This document shows, piece after piece, positions 43,194 through 52,570 of a stretch of 64,000 nucleotides of DNA. A model generated the notes under the pieces. It was given only the letters and a program-made list of their open reading frames with translations, searched no databases and had not been told where the DNA came from. Source of the stretch: Pseudomonadota bacterium (lineage in GTDB: Bacteria > Bdellovibrionota > Bacteriovoracia > Bacteriovoracales > Bacteriovoracaceae); assembly GCA_027487685.1 (NCBI GenBank), contig JAIYDC010000134.1, positions 1 through 64,000 on the forward strand, given 5' to 3'. The position numbers and the translations under genes are program-made. Numbering within the stretch: the stretch's first letter is position 1; the number at the start of each line of letters is the position of its first letter.

Positions 43194-43577
43194 ATGAAAA
43201 CAACCGTCATGCTATTTGCACTCTTTGCCTCTCTCTCGGCCTTCTCTGCTGAAATCACTTGCCTGGATAAGCTCCTCCCCTTCAACCGATACTCGGGCCT
43301 TCATCATGTTGACCGGGACGAATGGTATGATGGCCGGGAAACGCTTGAACCTGAGGGCGTGAGCAAAGGAGTTGCCTTCCTGACGAACGTAAAACTGTTG
43401 TGCAAATCAGAGGAAGTCGTTATTACTGTCGCACCTGTGTGCTCAGTCCTCATTCCAGAGTTGCCGCAGTCGAATTCCTGCTTTGTGTTTACTAATGTCG
43501 GCTACTTTTTTGTCTCCAGGGATAATAACCGGAATATGAATTTCATCTTTTCGCGAGACCGTCGGTTCAAAGATTAA
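43194..43577 (+). CDS. Small exported protein of unknown function
   Basis: A 127-residue protein with a signal peptide (MKTTVMLFALFASLSAFSA) and four cysteines in the mature part (ITCLDK, LLCKS, VCSVL, NSCFVF). No family is recognised. The ATG follows AAGGAACATCG. It is convergent with the GT9 gene, overlapping by 11 bases at the 3' ends. Confidence 0.7.
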   Translation: MKTTVMLFALFASLSAFSAEITCLDKLLPFNRYSGLHHVDRDEWYDGRETLEPEGVSKGVAFLTNVKLLCKSEEVVITVAPVCSVLIPELPQSNSCFVFTNVGYFFVSRDNNRNMNFIFSRDRRFKD

Positions 43578-44592
43578 AGAGTTTTGCTGCTTGATCAAAA
43601 ACCGCGTTCATATCAAAGCTCACCCGATCACGTAGCACCGATTGGTTAGTGGAAGGTTTAACAAAAGTCGCGTTATTCGTGGCCATAACGGCGACGTCGG
43701 CCAGGAAATAAAAAGGCCCTGTTCTCTGCGGATCAGCACAATCATACAGAATGAGAGTCCGCGTACCAACGTAGGCGCCAAGAGCACCGCAAGCTCCCTG
43801 AAAAGTGATAACACCACTCGCGTAGGCGAGCATGCGACCTAGTTCGATCCAGTCTTTATAGATAAAAAATTCATATCTATTCGACTTGGGTAAGAGAGCA
43901 ATAAAACTATCCATCAGTAGCTTTAACTGAACCTGATCTTCCGAGGCAAAGAGAACAATCCGATGACCATCAAACTGCGAAAGAAGCTCTATCCACTCAC
44001 TTTCAATCATTGCTCCTCGTAAAGGCGAAAGGTTAACGGCGTAGTACGGGGAGGCTGGTAGATCTGGGGGCCGCAACAAAGGCCGGGAGGTAACTCTGAG
44101 ACGGGTATCTGCCGACGATCCGGTGGTCAGTTGAAAGAGTGCAAAGAAGTCTTCGGCCACATGATGGCCTTTTGGCCTGGCCATCTTGTGGGTCAGAACG
44201 AGCGTCTTCCAATTGTCTGAGAACCCGACTCGTTTCTTGGCCCGGAGTCCCAACCCCAGGCAAGCATCAGGAAATGAATTGGTGAGGCAGACAAAGAGGT
44301 CAACGTTATAGACATGAAGATTGGCAGTGTAGGGATGAACATCAAGAACGGTGCGAATCTCGTCCTCATCGAAGAGATGGTAGAACGCTTTGAAAGGAAG
44401 GAGGTTAAGAACCTCAACATCTTTCTTAGGGGTGATAAAATGAAGATCGGCATTTGGATAGAAATCACTTAGGGCATGCAGAAAGGGGAACGTAAGGATG
44501 CGCTCCTCAAGATCAAACGGAAGCTTCAAGACTATAACTTTCGGCGCATCATCTTCAGGGATTTCTGACTTGGTGACGGGGATCCCCATCAT
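43567..44592 (-). CDS. Glycosyltransferase family 9 (heptosyltransferase-like)
   Basis: A 341-residue protein with the GT9 two-domain pattern: N-terminal KVIVLKLPFDLEERILTFPFLHALSDFYPNA, the Rossmann C-terminal half (YYAVNLSPLRGAM; GACGALGAYVGTRTLILYD). GT9 enzymes add heptose or related sugars to LPS core, which fits gmhA in this window, though the acceptor cannot be read. The catalytic Asp seen in classic heptosyltransferases (N-terminal domain) is not obvious. I use the ATG at 44592, which overlaps the upstream gene's stop as ATGA. Confidence 0.8.
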   Translation of the reverse strand: MMGIPVTKSEIPEDDAPKVIVLKLPFDLEERILTFPFLHALSDFYPNADLHFITPKKDVEVLNLLPFKAFYHLFDEDEIRTVLDVHPYTANLHVYNVDLFVCLTNSFPDACLGLGLRAKKRVGFSDNWKTLVLTHKMARPKGHHVAEDFFALFQLTTGSSADTRLRVTSRPLLRPPDLPASPYYAVNLSPLRGAMIESEWIELLSQFDGHRIVLFASEDQVQLKLLMDSFIALLPKSNRYEFFIYKDWIELGRMLAYASGVITFQGACGALGAYVGTRTLILYDCADPQRTGPFYFLADVAVMATNNATFVKPSTNQSVLRDRVSFDMNAVFDQAAKLFNL

Positions 44593-45317
44593 ATCTTTCC
44601 CTGGCGCTTGAGCCAAAGGATTGTGTAATAACTTGTGGCCATGGCCGGAACAAAAGCATTAACCAGGGGCACGGGAACTACCAATAAGAAAAGAACACCA
44701 CTGAGTGAATAGTGGATAATGTTCCTACCGACGTCCCCCAGGCACTGACTCACTGAGAGATCGTGGCGGGACCAGGAGTAGTCGACGAACTGGACGGCGA
44801 GAAGAGTAGCGATAAGAAAGAGAGCAAGAGGATAGAATAAAGGGAAAATATTAAGCACGAAGGCAAAGCCACCGGCCACGATCAAAAAGAAGAGTTTTTT
44901 GAACTCATTCTTAAAGGTCGCTGAAATGGACTTCTTAACTTCAGCGAGAGCGTGACCTTGATCCTCATCCATAATGACTCGTTGGACGAGCTTGTGCTCA
45001 ATTCGCGAAGAAAGAAGTGAATTAAAGGGTGCTGCAATGATTCCTACCACTAGGACGTAGGTCCAACTCATAACGAAGAAAACAAAAAGGATCAGAATAC
45101 CTGTGAGAATCTGCGAAAGAAGTGTCGCCTGGTCAGAACTGTAGACGTAGCCACGAAAAAAACCGACGAAAATATCAGAGTTCCGATAGATTCCTGCGAT
45201 AGAAAGCAAATAAACGAGAAGAGCGAGAATCGTCGGGACAACGGCCAGTACCAAGTTTACCGGATCCGTAAGGATCATCTTAAGTGCGAGAGGAAAGGTA
45301 CGGAAGATATCTTTCAT
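44589..45317 (-). CDS. EI24/CysZ-like membrane protein
   Basis: A 242-residue protein with the EI24-domain layout: a short N-terminal part (FPLALKMILTDPVNLVLAVVPTILAL), long membrane helices separated by a cytoplasmic segment (FNSLLSSRIEHKLVQ), and VQFVDYSWSRHDLSVSQC near the C-terminus. CysZ-type members take up sulfate; others have no known role. It ends in ATGA overlap with the GT9 gene. Confidence 0.75.
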   Translation of the reverse strand: MKDIFRTFPLALKMILTDPVNLVLAVVPTILALLVYLLSIAGIYRNSDIFVGFFRGYVYSSDQATLLSQILTGILILFVFFVMSWTYVLVVGIIAAPFNSLLSSRIEHKLVQRVIMDEDQGHALAEVKKSISATFKNEFKKLFFLIVAGGFAFVLNIFPLFYPLALFLIATLLAVQFVDYSWSRHDLSVSQCLGDVGRNIIHYSLSGVLFLLVVPVPLVNAFVPAMATSYYTILWLKRQGKI

Positions 45318-45326
45318 CTTGCTATC

Positions 45327-46136
45327 TTAGAGGGAAAACTTAGCAAAATCAATTCCTCCACGCTCATCACGAATAACCGCCATTATAAGCGAAGGTTCGT
45401 CATCGCCCTTAAACTCTGTATCCTCATCAATCCCTGCCTTCGGTTTATCGAATTCACCATTCGAAGTATACCAGGCAACTTGATAGCGCTCGGTGCGCGT
45501 TTCCACGACTCCATCGACTCGAGTCTGTTGGTACACTTGAGCAGCCGAAGTCGCAACAGAGAGAACATCTCCATCACTCGGTAGACCAGCAGCGCCTCCA
45601 TTCAGACTCAGAGAGGACCCCGATGGGTTAGTATTCGGCCCATTATCTACGTCGGCATTAGTTCGAGAACTGACGAGCACCCGTTTAAAAGCGGTGACTC
45701 CATTGATCGTGAAAATTGCAATAAAACCGACTCCGTTGGCCCGCTCCCGCTCACTCCGACCAGCATAGATGATGGTTGATGAAGGGATAGTCAAAGAAAA
45801 GGTCTCGCTACTAAGTCCAGTCCGACCGGCGGCACTTGGTTGGAGCGCAGTCATATCGATACTCACAGAGGTCTCCGACGCAGTTGAATCATGGTCGCAG
45901 CTCACACGGGCACCTTGAGAAATCCCGGGATCAATGCAGGTAATATAATTGCCACTCAGGTTTCCACTACCGTTTAAGTCTGAGACTAGGACTTGAAGGT
46001 TAACGGAGGAACCAGGAATCACTTCCGGCGTATTCGCCTTGATCCCAAGAATACGGAACGTCTTTAGTTCCTCAACTTTTCGGAATTTCGTATCACCACA
46101 AGAGAGGCAAAGAATGATGAGTGCTAAGTATCGCAT
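45327..46136 (-). CDS. Lipoprotein in the TonB operon
   Basis: A 269-residue protein with a lipobox (IILCLSCGD, acyl-Cys13) and a beta-rich mature part. It follows the TonB-dependent receptor gene by one base and is the last gene of the operon, so it could be a surface or periplasmic partner of the receptor. No family is recognised. Confidence 0.7.
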   Translation of the reverse strand: MRYLALIILCLSCGDTKFRKVEELKTFRILGIKANTPEVIPGSSVNLQVLVSDLNGSGNLSGNYITCIDPGISQGARVSCDHDSTASETSVSIDMTALQPSAAGRTGLSSETFSLTIPSSTIIYAGRSERERANGVGFIAIFTINGVTAFKRVLVSSRTNADVDNGPNTNPSGSSLSLNGGAAGLPSDGDVLSVATSAAQVYQQTRVDGVVETRTERYQVAWYTSNGEFDKPKAGIDEDTEFKGDDEPSLIMAVIRDERGGIDFAKFSL

Positions 46137-46137
46137 A

Positions 46138-48345
46138 TTAAAACTCCCCTTTCACACCGAAGGTCGGAAGAATCGGAAGGCCACGGACCCTCTTCTTCTG
46201 ACGGTAGTCAAACGAGTACTCTATACTCTGCGGGTTCTCAGCGTTAAGTACGTTCAGGATATCGACATAGGCCGTGAGGATCCATCGGTCATAGATATAT
46301 TTCCGGTCTACCCTAATGTCGAGCTGTCTAAAAGCGTCAAATCGCTGAGAGTAAATCCGACCGGCCAGAGGAACATAAACATCATTATCGGCGTCAAACG
46401 TGGCGCCACGGATAGGAGTAAAAGGAAGACCTGACACGAAACGGAGTCGACCAGAGAAGGTCCAGCGGTCAGTGTTATAGGCCCCAATGAGATTAAGGTT
46501 ATGGGTCTGGTCAAATTCGGAAGGGCCTGTGCCAAAGCCTGGGATCGTTCGCTCGCTTCTCAGGAGCGTGTAGACCAGCTGTGATGTCCACTCGTTCATC
46601 CGATACTTTGCCTGGATCTCACCGCCTGAAATCGATCCGGTGCCTGTGTTTCGGTAATTTTTCTGGACATCAGGTACCACCAGATTTCGAAGATTCTTAT
46701 AGAAGTAGTTATTCGTCAGCTCGAAGCCCTGATTCGTGTCCTTTCGAAAGTCTTTTCGAAATCCGACCACGTAGTGCCAGGCGTAGGGTGCCGTGATATT
46801 TTTATTGCCGTACTCTTCGGAGACCTCTTGGGGAAGCGGGGCCTGAGCATACTTCCCCCAAGCGCCGCGCAGCTGGAGCGAAGGATCGTACTGGTAGCGG
46901 ATCTGAAGCCTCGGCTGAAGCTGGGTTTCCTTGGTTAGGGTAAAATGATCGACTCGCATATTAGGAAGATAAGTCCACTTCGAGTCTGCGGAGGTTTTAA
47001 TCTCTTGCCGGAGGTACGCACCAAATTGTCCGTCATCACCTTCTGTATCAAACTTACGTTCCTCTCCTACCGAAAATGGCGTATTAACGCCTCCTACGGA
47101 GTAGCTGTTCGGCAAATTAACTCGGACTTTACTTCGGTCATAATTATTATCCAGTCCCAAGTAGGTTTTATAAGTTTCCGACCATTCGTTTTGGAGCTCT
47201 GAGCGGTGTGAAATCACGTTACTCTGGACATCAAGGTAGCGCCCCCCGATGTTGACCAGAAGGTTATCCCGTCCAAGACCAATCGAGTGATCCATCCTGG
47301 TCTTCTCATTGAGTCGGGTCGAAATTTGCGGGATGATGCGAAAGAACTCAGTGCGATTATAGAAGTCTCCGCGCAGACTTGGGTCATTGTTCGCGGGCTT
47401 GTTCAGAATCAGCTCAAGCTCGTCTTTGCTGAGCACCATCGTCGTCTTAAATTCGTTCCTCTCATCGAGCTTCCGACGGTAGATCCCGGTGAGGTCGTAG
47501 TAGGTCGGAGCTGCGGTGAGTTCGAAGTCTTCATTCTCTTTCGCGACGGCCTTAAGCACCTGACCAATGTAGCTGTAGCGACCACCGATCAAAAAGGAGG
47601 AGTCCTTATCGATGGGGCCCTGGACGAGGCCTCCAGTATTCAAGAGATCCACGAAGGCCATTCCGTGGATCCGGTCGTCTTTCGGATTCGTCGTGGTAAG
47701 CCCGATAATTCCTCCGATGGCACGGGAGTACTCAGGGCCATAGCCCGCGGGTAGGAGGTCCACCCGCTCCACCGCCTCGGGGATGATTACCGAGGAAAGG
47801 CCACCGAAGTGGAAAACGATGGGTACTCGGTGGCCGTTAATCAGGTATCCCGTATCGTCGGGGCTCGCCCCCTGAACAATGATCTGCGCGGTGCCAGCAG
47901 TCGCGGCGACACCTGGCAAGTTCTGAGCGGCACGAACCGGGTCACCACCAAATGACCCAGGTGCCTTGAGGAATTCTTCCTGGGTGAGGCTCTGTGCCTG
48001 GTCATCACGCTTAGCAACCTTGCTGGTGACGGTGGTTTCAAAAGTTGTATAGAAGACTTTTTCAAGATAGACGGTAAGCCCCGGGCCATCCGCACAGACA
48101 TTCTTTCGAACAAGTTTCTGGTAACCAGAAAGGTTGATGATGAGTTCGCAATCTCCTACCGGAACATCTGGAAAAGTAAATCCGCCTTGGTCGTTAGATA
48201 CCGCCTTGAGCTTGTGGGGCAGGATAAAGAGGCTCACATCCTTCAGTGGTTTTCTTGTCCCACGCTCAAGCAGTGTTCCGGAAACGGGAACCAGTGTCTG
48301 AGCGGCAACAAGTGCGGATAAAAAAAGCAGCGGCAAAAAATACAT
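46138..48345 (-). CDS. TonB-dependent outer-membrane receptor
   Basis: A 735-residue protein with a signal peptide, an N-terminal CarboxypepD_reg-like Ig fold (VSGTLLERGTRKPLKDVSLFI ... NDQGGFTFPDVPVGD), a plug domain (GSFGGDPVRAAQNLPGV, INGHRVPIVFHFGGLSS, VERVDLLPAGYGPEYSRAIGG) and a 22-strand type barrel ending in Phe (GVKGEF). It imports a large substrate, powered by the TonB-ExbBD of the same operon. The substrate is unknown. Its ATG at 48345 touches the tonB stop. Confidence 0.93.
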   Translation of the reverse strand: MYFLPLLFLSALVAAQTLVPVSGTLLERGTRKPLKDVSLFILPHKLKAVSNDQGGFTFPDVPVGDCELIINLSGYQKLVRKNVCADGPGLTVYLEKVFYTTFETTVTSKVAKRDDQAQSLTQEEFLKAPGSFGGDPVRAAQNLPGVAATAGTAQIIVQGASPDDTGYLINGHRVPIVFHFGGLSSVIIPEAVERVDLLPAGYGPEYSRAIGGIIGLTTTNPKDDRIHGMAFVDLLNTGGLVQGPIDKDSSFLIGGRYSYIGQVLKAVAKENEDFELTAAPTYYDLTGIYRRKLDERNEFKTTMVLSKDELELILNKPANNDPSLRGDFYNRTEFFRIIPQISTRLNEKTRMDHSIGLGRDNLLVNIGGRYLDVQSNVISHRSELQNEWSETYKTYLGLDNNYDRSKVRVNLPNSYSVGGVNTPFSVGEERKFDTEGDDGQFGAYLRQEIKTSADSKWTYLPNMRVDHFTLTKETQLQPRLQIRYQYDPSLQLRGAWGKYAQAPLPQEVSEEYGNKNITAPYAWHYVVGFRKDFRKDTNQGFELTNNYFYKNLRNLVVPDVQKNYRNTGTGSISGGEIQAKYRMNEWTSQLVYTLLRSERTIPGFGTGPSEFDQTHNLNLIGAYNTDRWTFSGRLRFVSGLPFTPIRGATFDADNDVYVPLAGRIYSQRFDAFRQLDIRVDRKYIYDRWILTAYVDILNVLNAENPQSIEYSFDYRQKKRVRGLPILPTFGVKGEF

Positions 48346-49004
48346 TAGTACTCCAGTTGAAACTTAAGCGAGTAGCGGATTCTCACGGCAACAGGTTTTC
48401 CATCAACCTTCGCTGGCCGAAAGACAAACTTCCGCATGGCCTCAACAGCTCCTGAACGAAAAAGTGGATCCCCATCGACAACCGAGACATCTCGAACCGT
48501 TCCTGCGGCATCAATCAAAATGTCCATCACTACTGAGCCTTCAAGCTCTTTATCTCTGGCCGCTTTCGGATAAGCGGGTCTCACTTCGGTCAAAACAGTT
48601 GGCATCTGACTGACGAGATACTCCTCGGTGGGTGTCGGAAGGGTGTCAGCGTCGGAGTCCTGGAGGATGGTCTTATCAGCTTCCTTAGCGAGAGTATTAC
48701 CCTTCTTCGCCTCAACACCCTCGGAGCCGAGAGAGTCATCGGTGTAAGAGTTTCGGTTGGCCCCGAAAACCTCGCGCTTAGGCGCTGACTCAGGCATCGG
48801 TTCGTTGACAGATTTAAGAACGACCTTGGGCCTCTCTTTAACCTCTGCCAGGTTCTGAACATCCTTGGAGGCTTCGATGATCTCGACGGGAACCTCGATC
48901 ATTTCCGATGACGGCATCTTGAGCTGCAGGAGGAGCAGAAACACGATCCCAAGGCCCGCGTGTAAGAGAAAAGAGAGCTGCCAGGGCCGAAGCTGCGCCG
49001 TCAT
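48345..49004 (-). CDS. tonB: TonB energy transducer
   Basis: A 219-residue protein: one N-terminal membrane helix (LSFLLHAGLGIVFLLLLQL with the Ser/His region of the TonB helix), a long charged arm and a TonB C-terminal domain (PAYPKAARDKELEGSVVMDI, GTVRDVSVVDGDPLFRSGA, FRPAKVDG). It transfers proton-motive energy to the receptor encoded next. It starts 4 bases after the exbD stop. Confidence 0.92.
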   Translation of the reverse strand: MTAQLRPWQLSFLLHAGLGIVFLLLLQLKMPSSEMIEVPVEIIEASKDVQNLAEVKERPKVVLKSVNEPMPESAPKREVFGANRNSYTDDSLGSEGVEAKKGNTLAKEADKTILQDSDADTLPTPTEEYLVSQMPTVLTEVRPAYPKAARDKELEGSVVMDILIDAAGTVRDVSVVDGDPLFRSGAVEAMRKFVFRPAKVDGKPVAVRIRYSLKFQLEY

Positions 49005-49008
49005 CAGA

Positions 49009-49425
49009 TTACCGGTCCTTGATCTTTTCTACTTGAAGGGCGAATTTGTTTAAGTTGTTACGCTTCAGAAGGTCTATGAACTTCACCACATCACCATGGC
49101 GGGAGTCAGTGTCAGCGCTAATCAAAAAGTTCGTTTCCGGCGCGGTCTTAGCAATCTGACCCAACTCCTGGGCCAAGCTCATGTCGGAACGAAGCTGCCC
49201 ATTCAGGAGTATCTGACCCTCTTTTGTGATCGCAACACCGACAACGCTCGCCTTGGTCGTAACGTCGGAAGTCAGGGTCTTCGGCAAATTGACCTTGAGA
49301 CTCTCTTTCAGCATGACAGGTGCTGTGACCATAAAAATCACCAGAAGTACCAGGACCACATCAACAAAGGGTGTGATGTTAATGTCGTTGATACCCTCGT
49401 CATCGAGGTCGAACTTCCCGGCCAT
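49009..49425 (-). CDS. exbD: ExbD, TonB-system proton channel subunit
   Basis: A 138-residue ExbD with the proton-binding Asp in its single helix (INDINITPFVDVVLVLLVIFMV). The periplasmic domain has KVNLPKTL and a FALQVEKIKDR end. It works with ExbB and TonB. The gap to exbB is only two bases. Confidence 0.92.
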   Translation of the reverse strand: MAGKFDLDDEGINDINITPFVDVVLVLLVIFMVTAPVMLKESLKVNLPKTLTSDVTTKASVVGVAITKEGQILLNGQLRSDMSLAQELGQIAKTAPETNFLISADTDSRHGDVVKFIDLLKRNNLNKFALQVEKIKDR

Positions 49426-49427
49426 AA

Positions 49428-49994
49428 CTACTCCTTGTAGGCGATGTAGAGATCCTTGAGACTCTGCGCTTCGGAGAGGATAAGTTTCACCTTGCGCCCG
49501 TAGAAGTTATAAGAAACGACAGCAGGGATTGCAACGACGAGACCCACCGCCGTAAGGATCAATGCCTCAGCGAGGGAGAACATCACCGAATTTGTACTGC
49601 CTGTTCCCTGGGAGAGCTCTCCGAAGCTCACGATGATTCCGAGGATTGTTCCAAGAAGACCAATGAAAGGAGTGGTTGAACCGAGGGTCCCCAGCACCGG
49701 AAGCCCTCGCTCCAGCTCACGACGCTTTTCCTGGGCAAAGGCATCAAACGCTTTGTCGATCTGCTCGCTCGTCCGGAGCCCTTGAAGGTCCCTAAAAAAG
49801 TCGCTCAGAAAATGCGTCCCCGTGGCAAAAGAGCTTCTTGCTTTAATGTTTTTCCTAACATCAGCACCAGGAAGTACCAGAGACCTAAAGTAACGGCGTC
49901 GGTCGATAATAATAGTTATGGACCAGACAGAGAGAAGGATGAGTAACGCCATGATGAGTCGGGCGGACCATTCAACAACGGTTAACCAAAGCAT
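49428..49994 (-). CDS. exbB: ExbB/TolQ-family proton channel subunit
   Basis: A 188-residue protein: one long N-terminal helix (MALLILLSVWSITIIID), a cytoplasmic loop (YFRSL...GTLGSTTPFIGLLGTILGIIVSF) and two more helices (ALILTAVGLVVAIPAVVSYNFY). The Thr/Gly-rich helix pattern of ExbB is clear. It starts the five-gene TonB operon (exbB-exbD-tonB-receptor-lipoprotein). Confidence 0.9.
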   Translation of the reverse strand: MLWLTVVEWSARLIMALLILLSVWSITIIIDRRRYFRSLVLPGADVRKNIKARSSFATGTHFLSDFFRDLQGLRTSEQIDKAFDAFAQEKRRELERGLPVLGTLGSTTPFIGLLGTILGIIVSFGELSQGTGSTNSVMFSLAEALILTAVGLVVAIPAVVSYNFYGRKVKLILSEAQSLKDLYIAYKE

Positions 49995-50059
49995 AAAGAC
50001 TCCTCTTAAGGGGATGCAGGTTGCATCTTAAAATCAACAACCAGACCTTGTCAGTATTT

Positions 50060-50452
50060 TTAGGTTGGAAATTGAGTGAACCTGAAGTCGAAAATTTCGC
50101 TAAAATCTTCGAGGCGCGAAACTGAAGATTCAGGTATGGCCTTAACAATTCCCTCGAACCGGTCCCAGTCGAGCTTTTGGCAGAGAAGTTCACTCACGAC
50201 GCTGAGCTCGCGGCAACGCCGGAGTTTGTCTTTGGCCTTCGCAATCATACCCTGGCAACCTAGGAGATTGCTGTCGCGGAAATGGATGCAAGCGGCGGCC
50301 ACCTGAATGACCGCCCAATAAACATTACGAACTGGATCCTGCCGATCCTCCATCCAGAGGTCTTCAAGCACCTCATGGCACTCCCAGTACTTCTGCTCAT
50401 TAAAGAGCCGAATGCCCTCAGATATTTTCTGGAGGTGATCGGCGTCAAACAA
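50060..50452 (-). CDS. DUF309 family protein
   Basis: A 130-residue helical protein with the DUF309 signature (FNEQKYWECHEVLEDLWMED, then VYWAVIQVAAACIHFRDSNLLGC). The His/Glu in HEVLEDLW are the conserved residues of the family. No biochemical role is known to me. It lies 1 base after the fabI stop on the same strand, so it is co-transcribed. Confidence 0.85.
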   Translation of the reverse strand: MFDADHLQKISEGIRLFNEQKYWECHEVLEDLWMEDRQDPVRNVYWAVIQVAAACIHFRDSNLLGCQGMIAKAKDKLRRCRELSVVSELLCQKLDWDRFEGIVKAIPESSVSRLEDFSEIFDFRFTQFPT

Positions 50453-50453
50453 C

Positions 50454-51221
50454 CTAGAAGCCGCCTAGAATGTTCAATCCGGAGTCCACATAAAGAACCT
50501 GCCCCGTCACCCCACCAGAGAGGTGAGAGGCCAGATAAACCGCAGCACCGCCGCAATCTTCCGGCGTCACATTCCGCTTCATGGGCGAGATCTCTTCGAC
50601 CTGGGAAAGCAGAGTCCGGAAGCCGGAAATTCCCGAAGCCGCGAGGGTCTTTATGGGTCCGGCAGAAATGCAGTTCACTTTTATTCCGCGAGGCCCGAGA
50701 TCATAGGCAAGGTAGCGTGTCGAAGCTTCGAGTGCCGCCTTGGCAACTCCCATGACGTTATAGTTTTTAATGACTTTTTGTGAACCGTAGTAGGTCATGC
50801 TGATCACTGAACCGCCGTCATTCAGGAGGTCATGGAGGCATTCCGTGACCCCAACCAACGAAAATGCTGAAATATCACAGGCCATGGCAAAACCCTTGCG
50901 GCTCGTATGAACAAACTCCCGCGAGAGGTCTTCCTTGTCAGCAAAGGCCAGGGAGTGAACGATGATGTCGAACTTTCCCCAATGCTTCTGGACCGTTTCG
51001 CGCATCGTTGGATAGTGAGCGTCATTGGTGACATCCATCTCGAAGGTGAAGTCTGCACCGATCTCGAGGGCGAGGGGCTCTACGCGCTTTTTGATAGCGT
51101 CGTTCATGTAAGAAAGGGCGATCGAGGCACCCTGCTCTTTAAACGCTTTCGTTATCCCCCACGCGATCGAACGGTCGTTGGCGAGGCCAAGGATTAGAGC
51201 TCTTTTTCCTGCGAGAAGTTT
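50454..51221 (-). CDS. fabI: Enoyl-[acyl-carrier-protein] reductase
   Basis: A 255-residue SDR enzyme that does the last step of each fatty-acid elongation round with NADH. It has the FabI-type cofactor motif (GLANDRSIAWGI), the FabI active site Tyr-x6-Lys (YNVMGVAK), SLAFADKEDL and the substrate-loop region GPIKTLAASGI. FabI-family length (about 255-260) is matched by the ATG at 51221, which follows a GAGGGAA site; the longer in-frame start at 51254 is unlikely. Confidence 0.95.
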   Translation of the reverse strand, partial: KLLAGKRALILGLANDRSIAWGITKAFKEQGASIALSYMNDAIKKRVEPLALEIGADFTFEMDVTNDAHYPTMRETVQKHWGKFDIIVHSLAFADKEDLSREFVHTSRKGFAMACDISAFSLVGVTECLHDLLNDGGSVISMTYYGSQKVIKNYNVMGVAKAALEASTRYLAYDLGPRGIKVNCISAGPIKTLAASGISGFRTLLSQVEEISPMKRNVTPEDCGGAAVYLASHLSGGVTGQVLYVDSGLNILGGF

Positions 51222-51311
51222 CATAGGTTCCCTCACTTTTTTATGAGGATACACTACCCAACGGCTCGCAGGCTTTCAAGCTTTTGCGTTGGGTCAGTGG
51301 GAAAAGGTCCT

Positions 51312-51470
51312 CTACTTCGCCTCAGTAGCGATGCTCCGACCCGGCGCGAATTTCTCGGCGTAGTAGGCCTCATAGTAGGTCTTGCGGAAGCCGGTAAAGC
51401 GCTGGAGCTTTGTGGGGTCCGGTAATGTTTCGGAGAGGAAGCTCATTTGCTTGGCCTCGAGATGCCCCAT
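51312..51470 (-). CDS. Candidate small protein, 52 residues
   Basis: An open frame from ATG at 51470 to TAG at 51312 on the minus strand in the otherwise empty gap upstream of fabI. It encodes a Tyr-rich basic/acidic peptide (for example TKLQRFTGFRKTYYEAYYAEK). The peptide is not low-complexity and could be a real small gene, but no ribosome site stands out and I know no homologue. The rest of the 51222-51560 gap holds only a weak 8-bp inverted repeat (51256-51263 with 51287-51294). Confidence 0.35.
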   Translation of the reverse strand: MGHLEAKQMSFLSETLPDPTKLQRFTGFRKTYYEAYYAEKFAPGRSIATEAK

Positions 51471-51560
51471 ACTAGACTTGAAAGGTCAGTCCCTCGGATT
51501 CTAGCAGGGGCAAGAATTGCTGAAGCGTTGATAGACCCAAAACAGGGATAAAATCAATGG

Positions 51561-52565
51561 ATGATACTTCGCTGTATTTTTGCCTTGGTTCTAATCTTTA
51601 CCTCTTCCCTCACGAAGGCATTCGACGAAGAAAAATTCGCTCAAACTTTAGGCCTCGAGCTCGTCTCCGAAGGACATCCCTACAACTTCTTTGGCGTCCA
51701 CACCATGTACGCCAACGAGAACCTTTCCCGCCAGCTCCTTCTCATGCGCGACGTGCCCGGGGAGCTGAAAGATCTCAGGATTATCCAGGCCAAAGGTTAC
51801 TTGATTGCTGAGCTGCCGAAGTCGGCCAGTACCTACATGTCCATGGCCTTAGTGGGAATCAGCGAGGACGAAATCCGCCGCCACCTCAGGCCAACGACCG
51901 TTTGGCAAAAGCTCTGGGATCAATTCAACCCTCTTCCCCAGGCCTACGGTCTTGAAGACTGCAGCACCATCCAAGGGAGACCAACCGCCCGAGGCTTAGA
52001 GCAACTCCAGGCCTTTTATGGATCAACCTTCGTACGTGGGTCACTAAGCTGCATCTCAAACTTCAGACATGGACTCTGGGGATCAACAGGCGGCCGGGTA
52101 GGTGACCTCGTCGAAGGAATCGGAAACCTTATCACGGACCCTCGAGCATTTTGGCACCGGCGAGTTGAACAAGTACGAAACCTAGAACGCTTCATTGCTA
52201 ACTTCGATGCAAGGATAAGGGGGATCTCCTCGTTTATCGCCCGCCTCCCCGCAGAAGCTAAAGTCCAGATGCTCTGCGGGTTCCTCGGAGGACTCGGTGG
52301 CGACGCGCTCACCACGATCCTCGCGGGGGGAGCGGGGCTCGGGCAGCTCATGTTCCGGGTCGAGGAATACATTCGTAAGCTTACCTCCCTCGACCGAGTT
52401 TTTCGCGTCCTCGGGCAGGTCAATAAGATTGTCCTCATTCCACCAGACTTTTATGCAAGACTCGCAACTTCTCGAGTCCCAGCCGCTACGATCGATGCCC
52501 TCTATAGTCTTGCTGAGCGTGAACTGCCCCAGGCCATCATCAACGCCATGAGGTCATTGCCATAA
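51561..52565 (+). CDS. Exported protein of unknown function (334 aa)
   Basis: A signal peptide (MILRCIFALVLIFTSSLTKA) and a mature part with helical C-terminal half and a Gly-rich segment (CGFLGGLGGDALTTILAGGAGLGQ) that may touch membrane. Two cysteines lie at EDCST and LSCIS and one at LCGF. No family is recognised. It is convergent with the GDSL hydrolase gene. Confidence 0.68.
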   Translation: MILRCIFALVLIFTSSLTKAFDEEKFAQTLGLELVSEGHPYNFFGVHTMYANENLSRQLLLMRDVPGELKDLRIIQAKGYLIAELPKSASTYMSMALVGISEDEIRRHLRPTTVWQKLWDQFNPLPQAYGLEDCSTIQGRPTARGLEQLQAFYGSTFVRGSLSCISNFRHGLWGSTGGRVGDLVEGIGNLITDPRAFWHRRVEQVRNLERFIANFDARIRGISSFIARLPAEAKVQMLCGFLGGLGGDALTTILAGGAGLGQLMFRVEEYIRKLTSLDRVFRVLGQVNKIVLIPPDFYARLATSRVPAATIDALYSLAERELPQAIINAMRSLP

Positions 52566-52570
52566 ACTTG

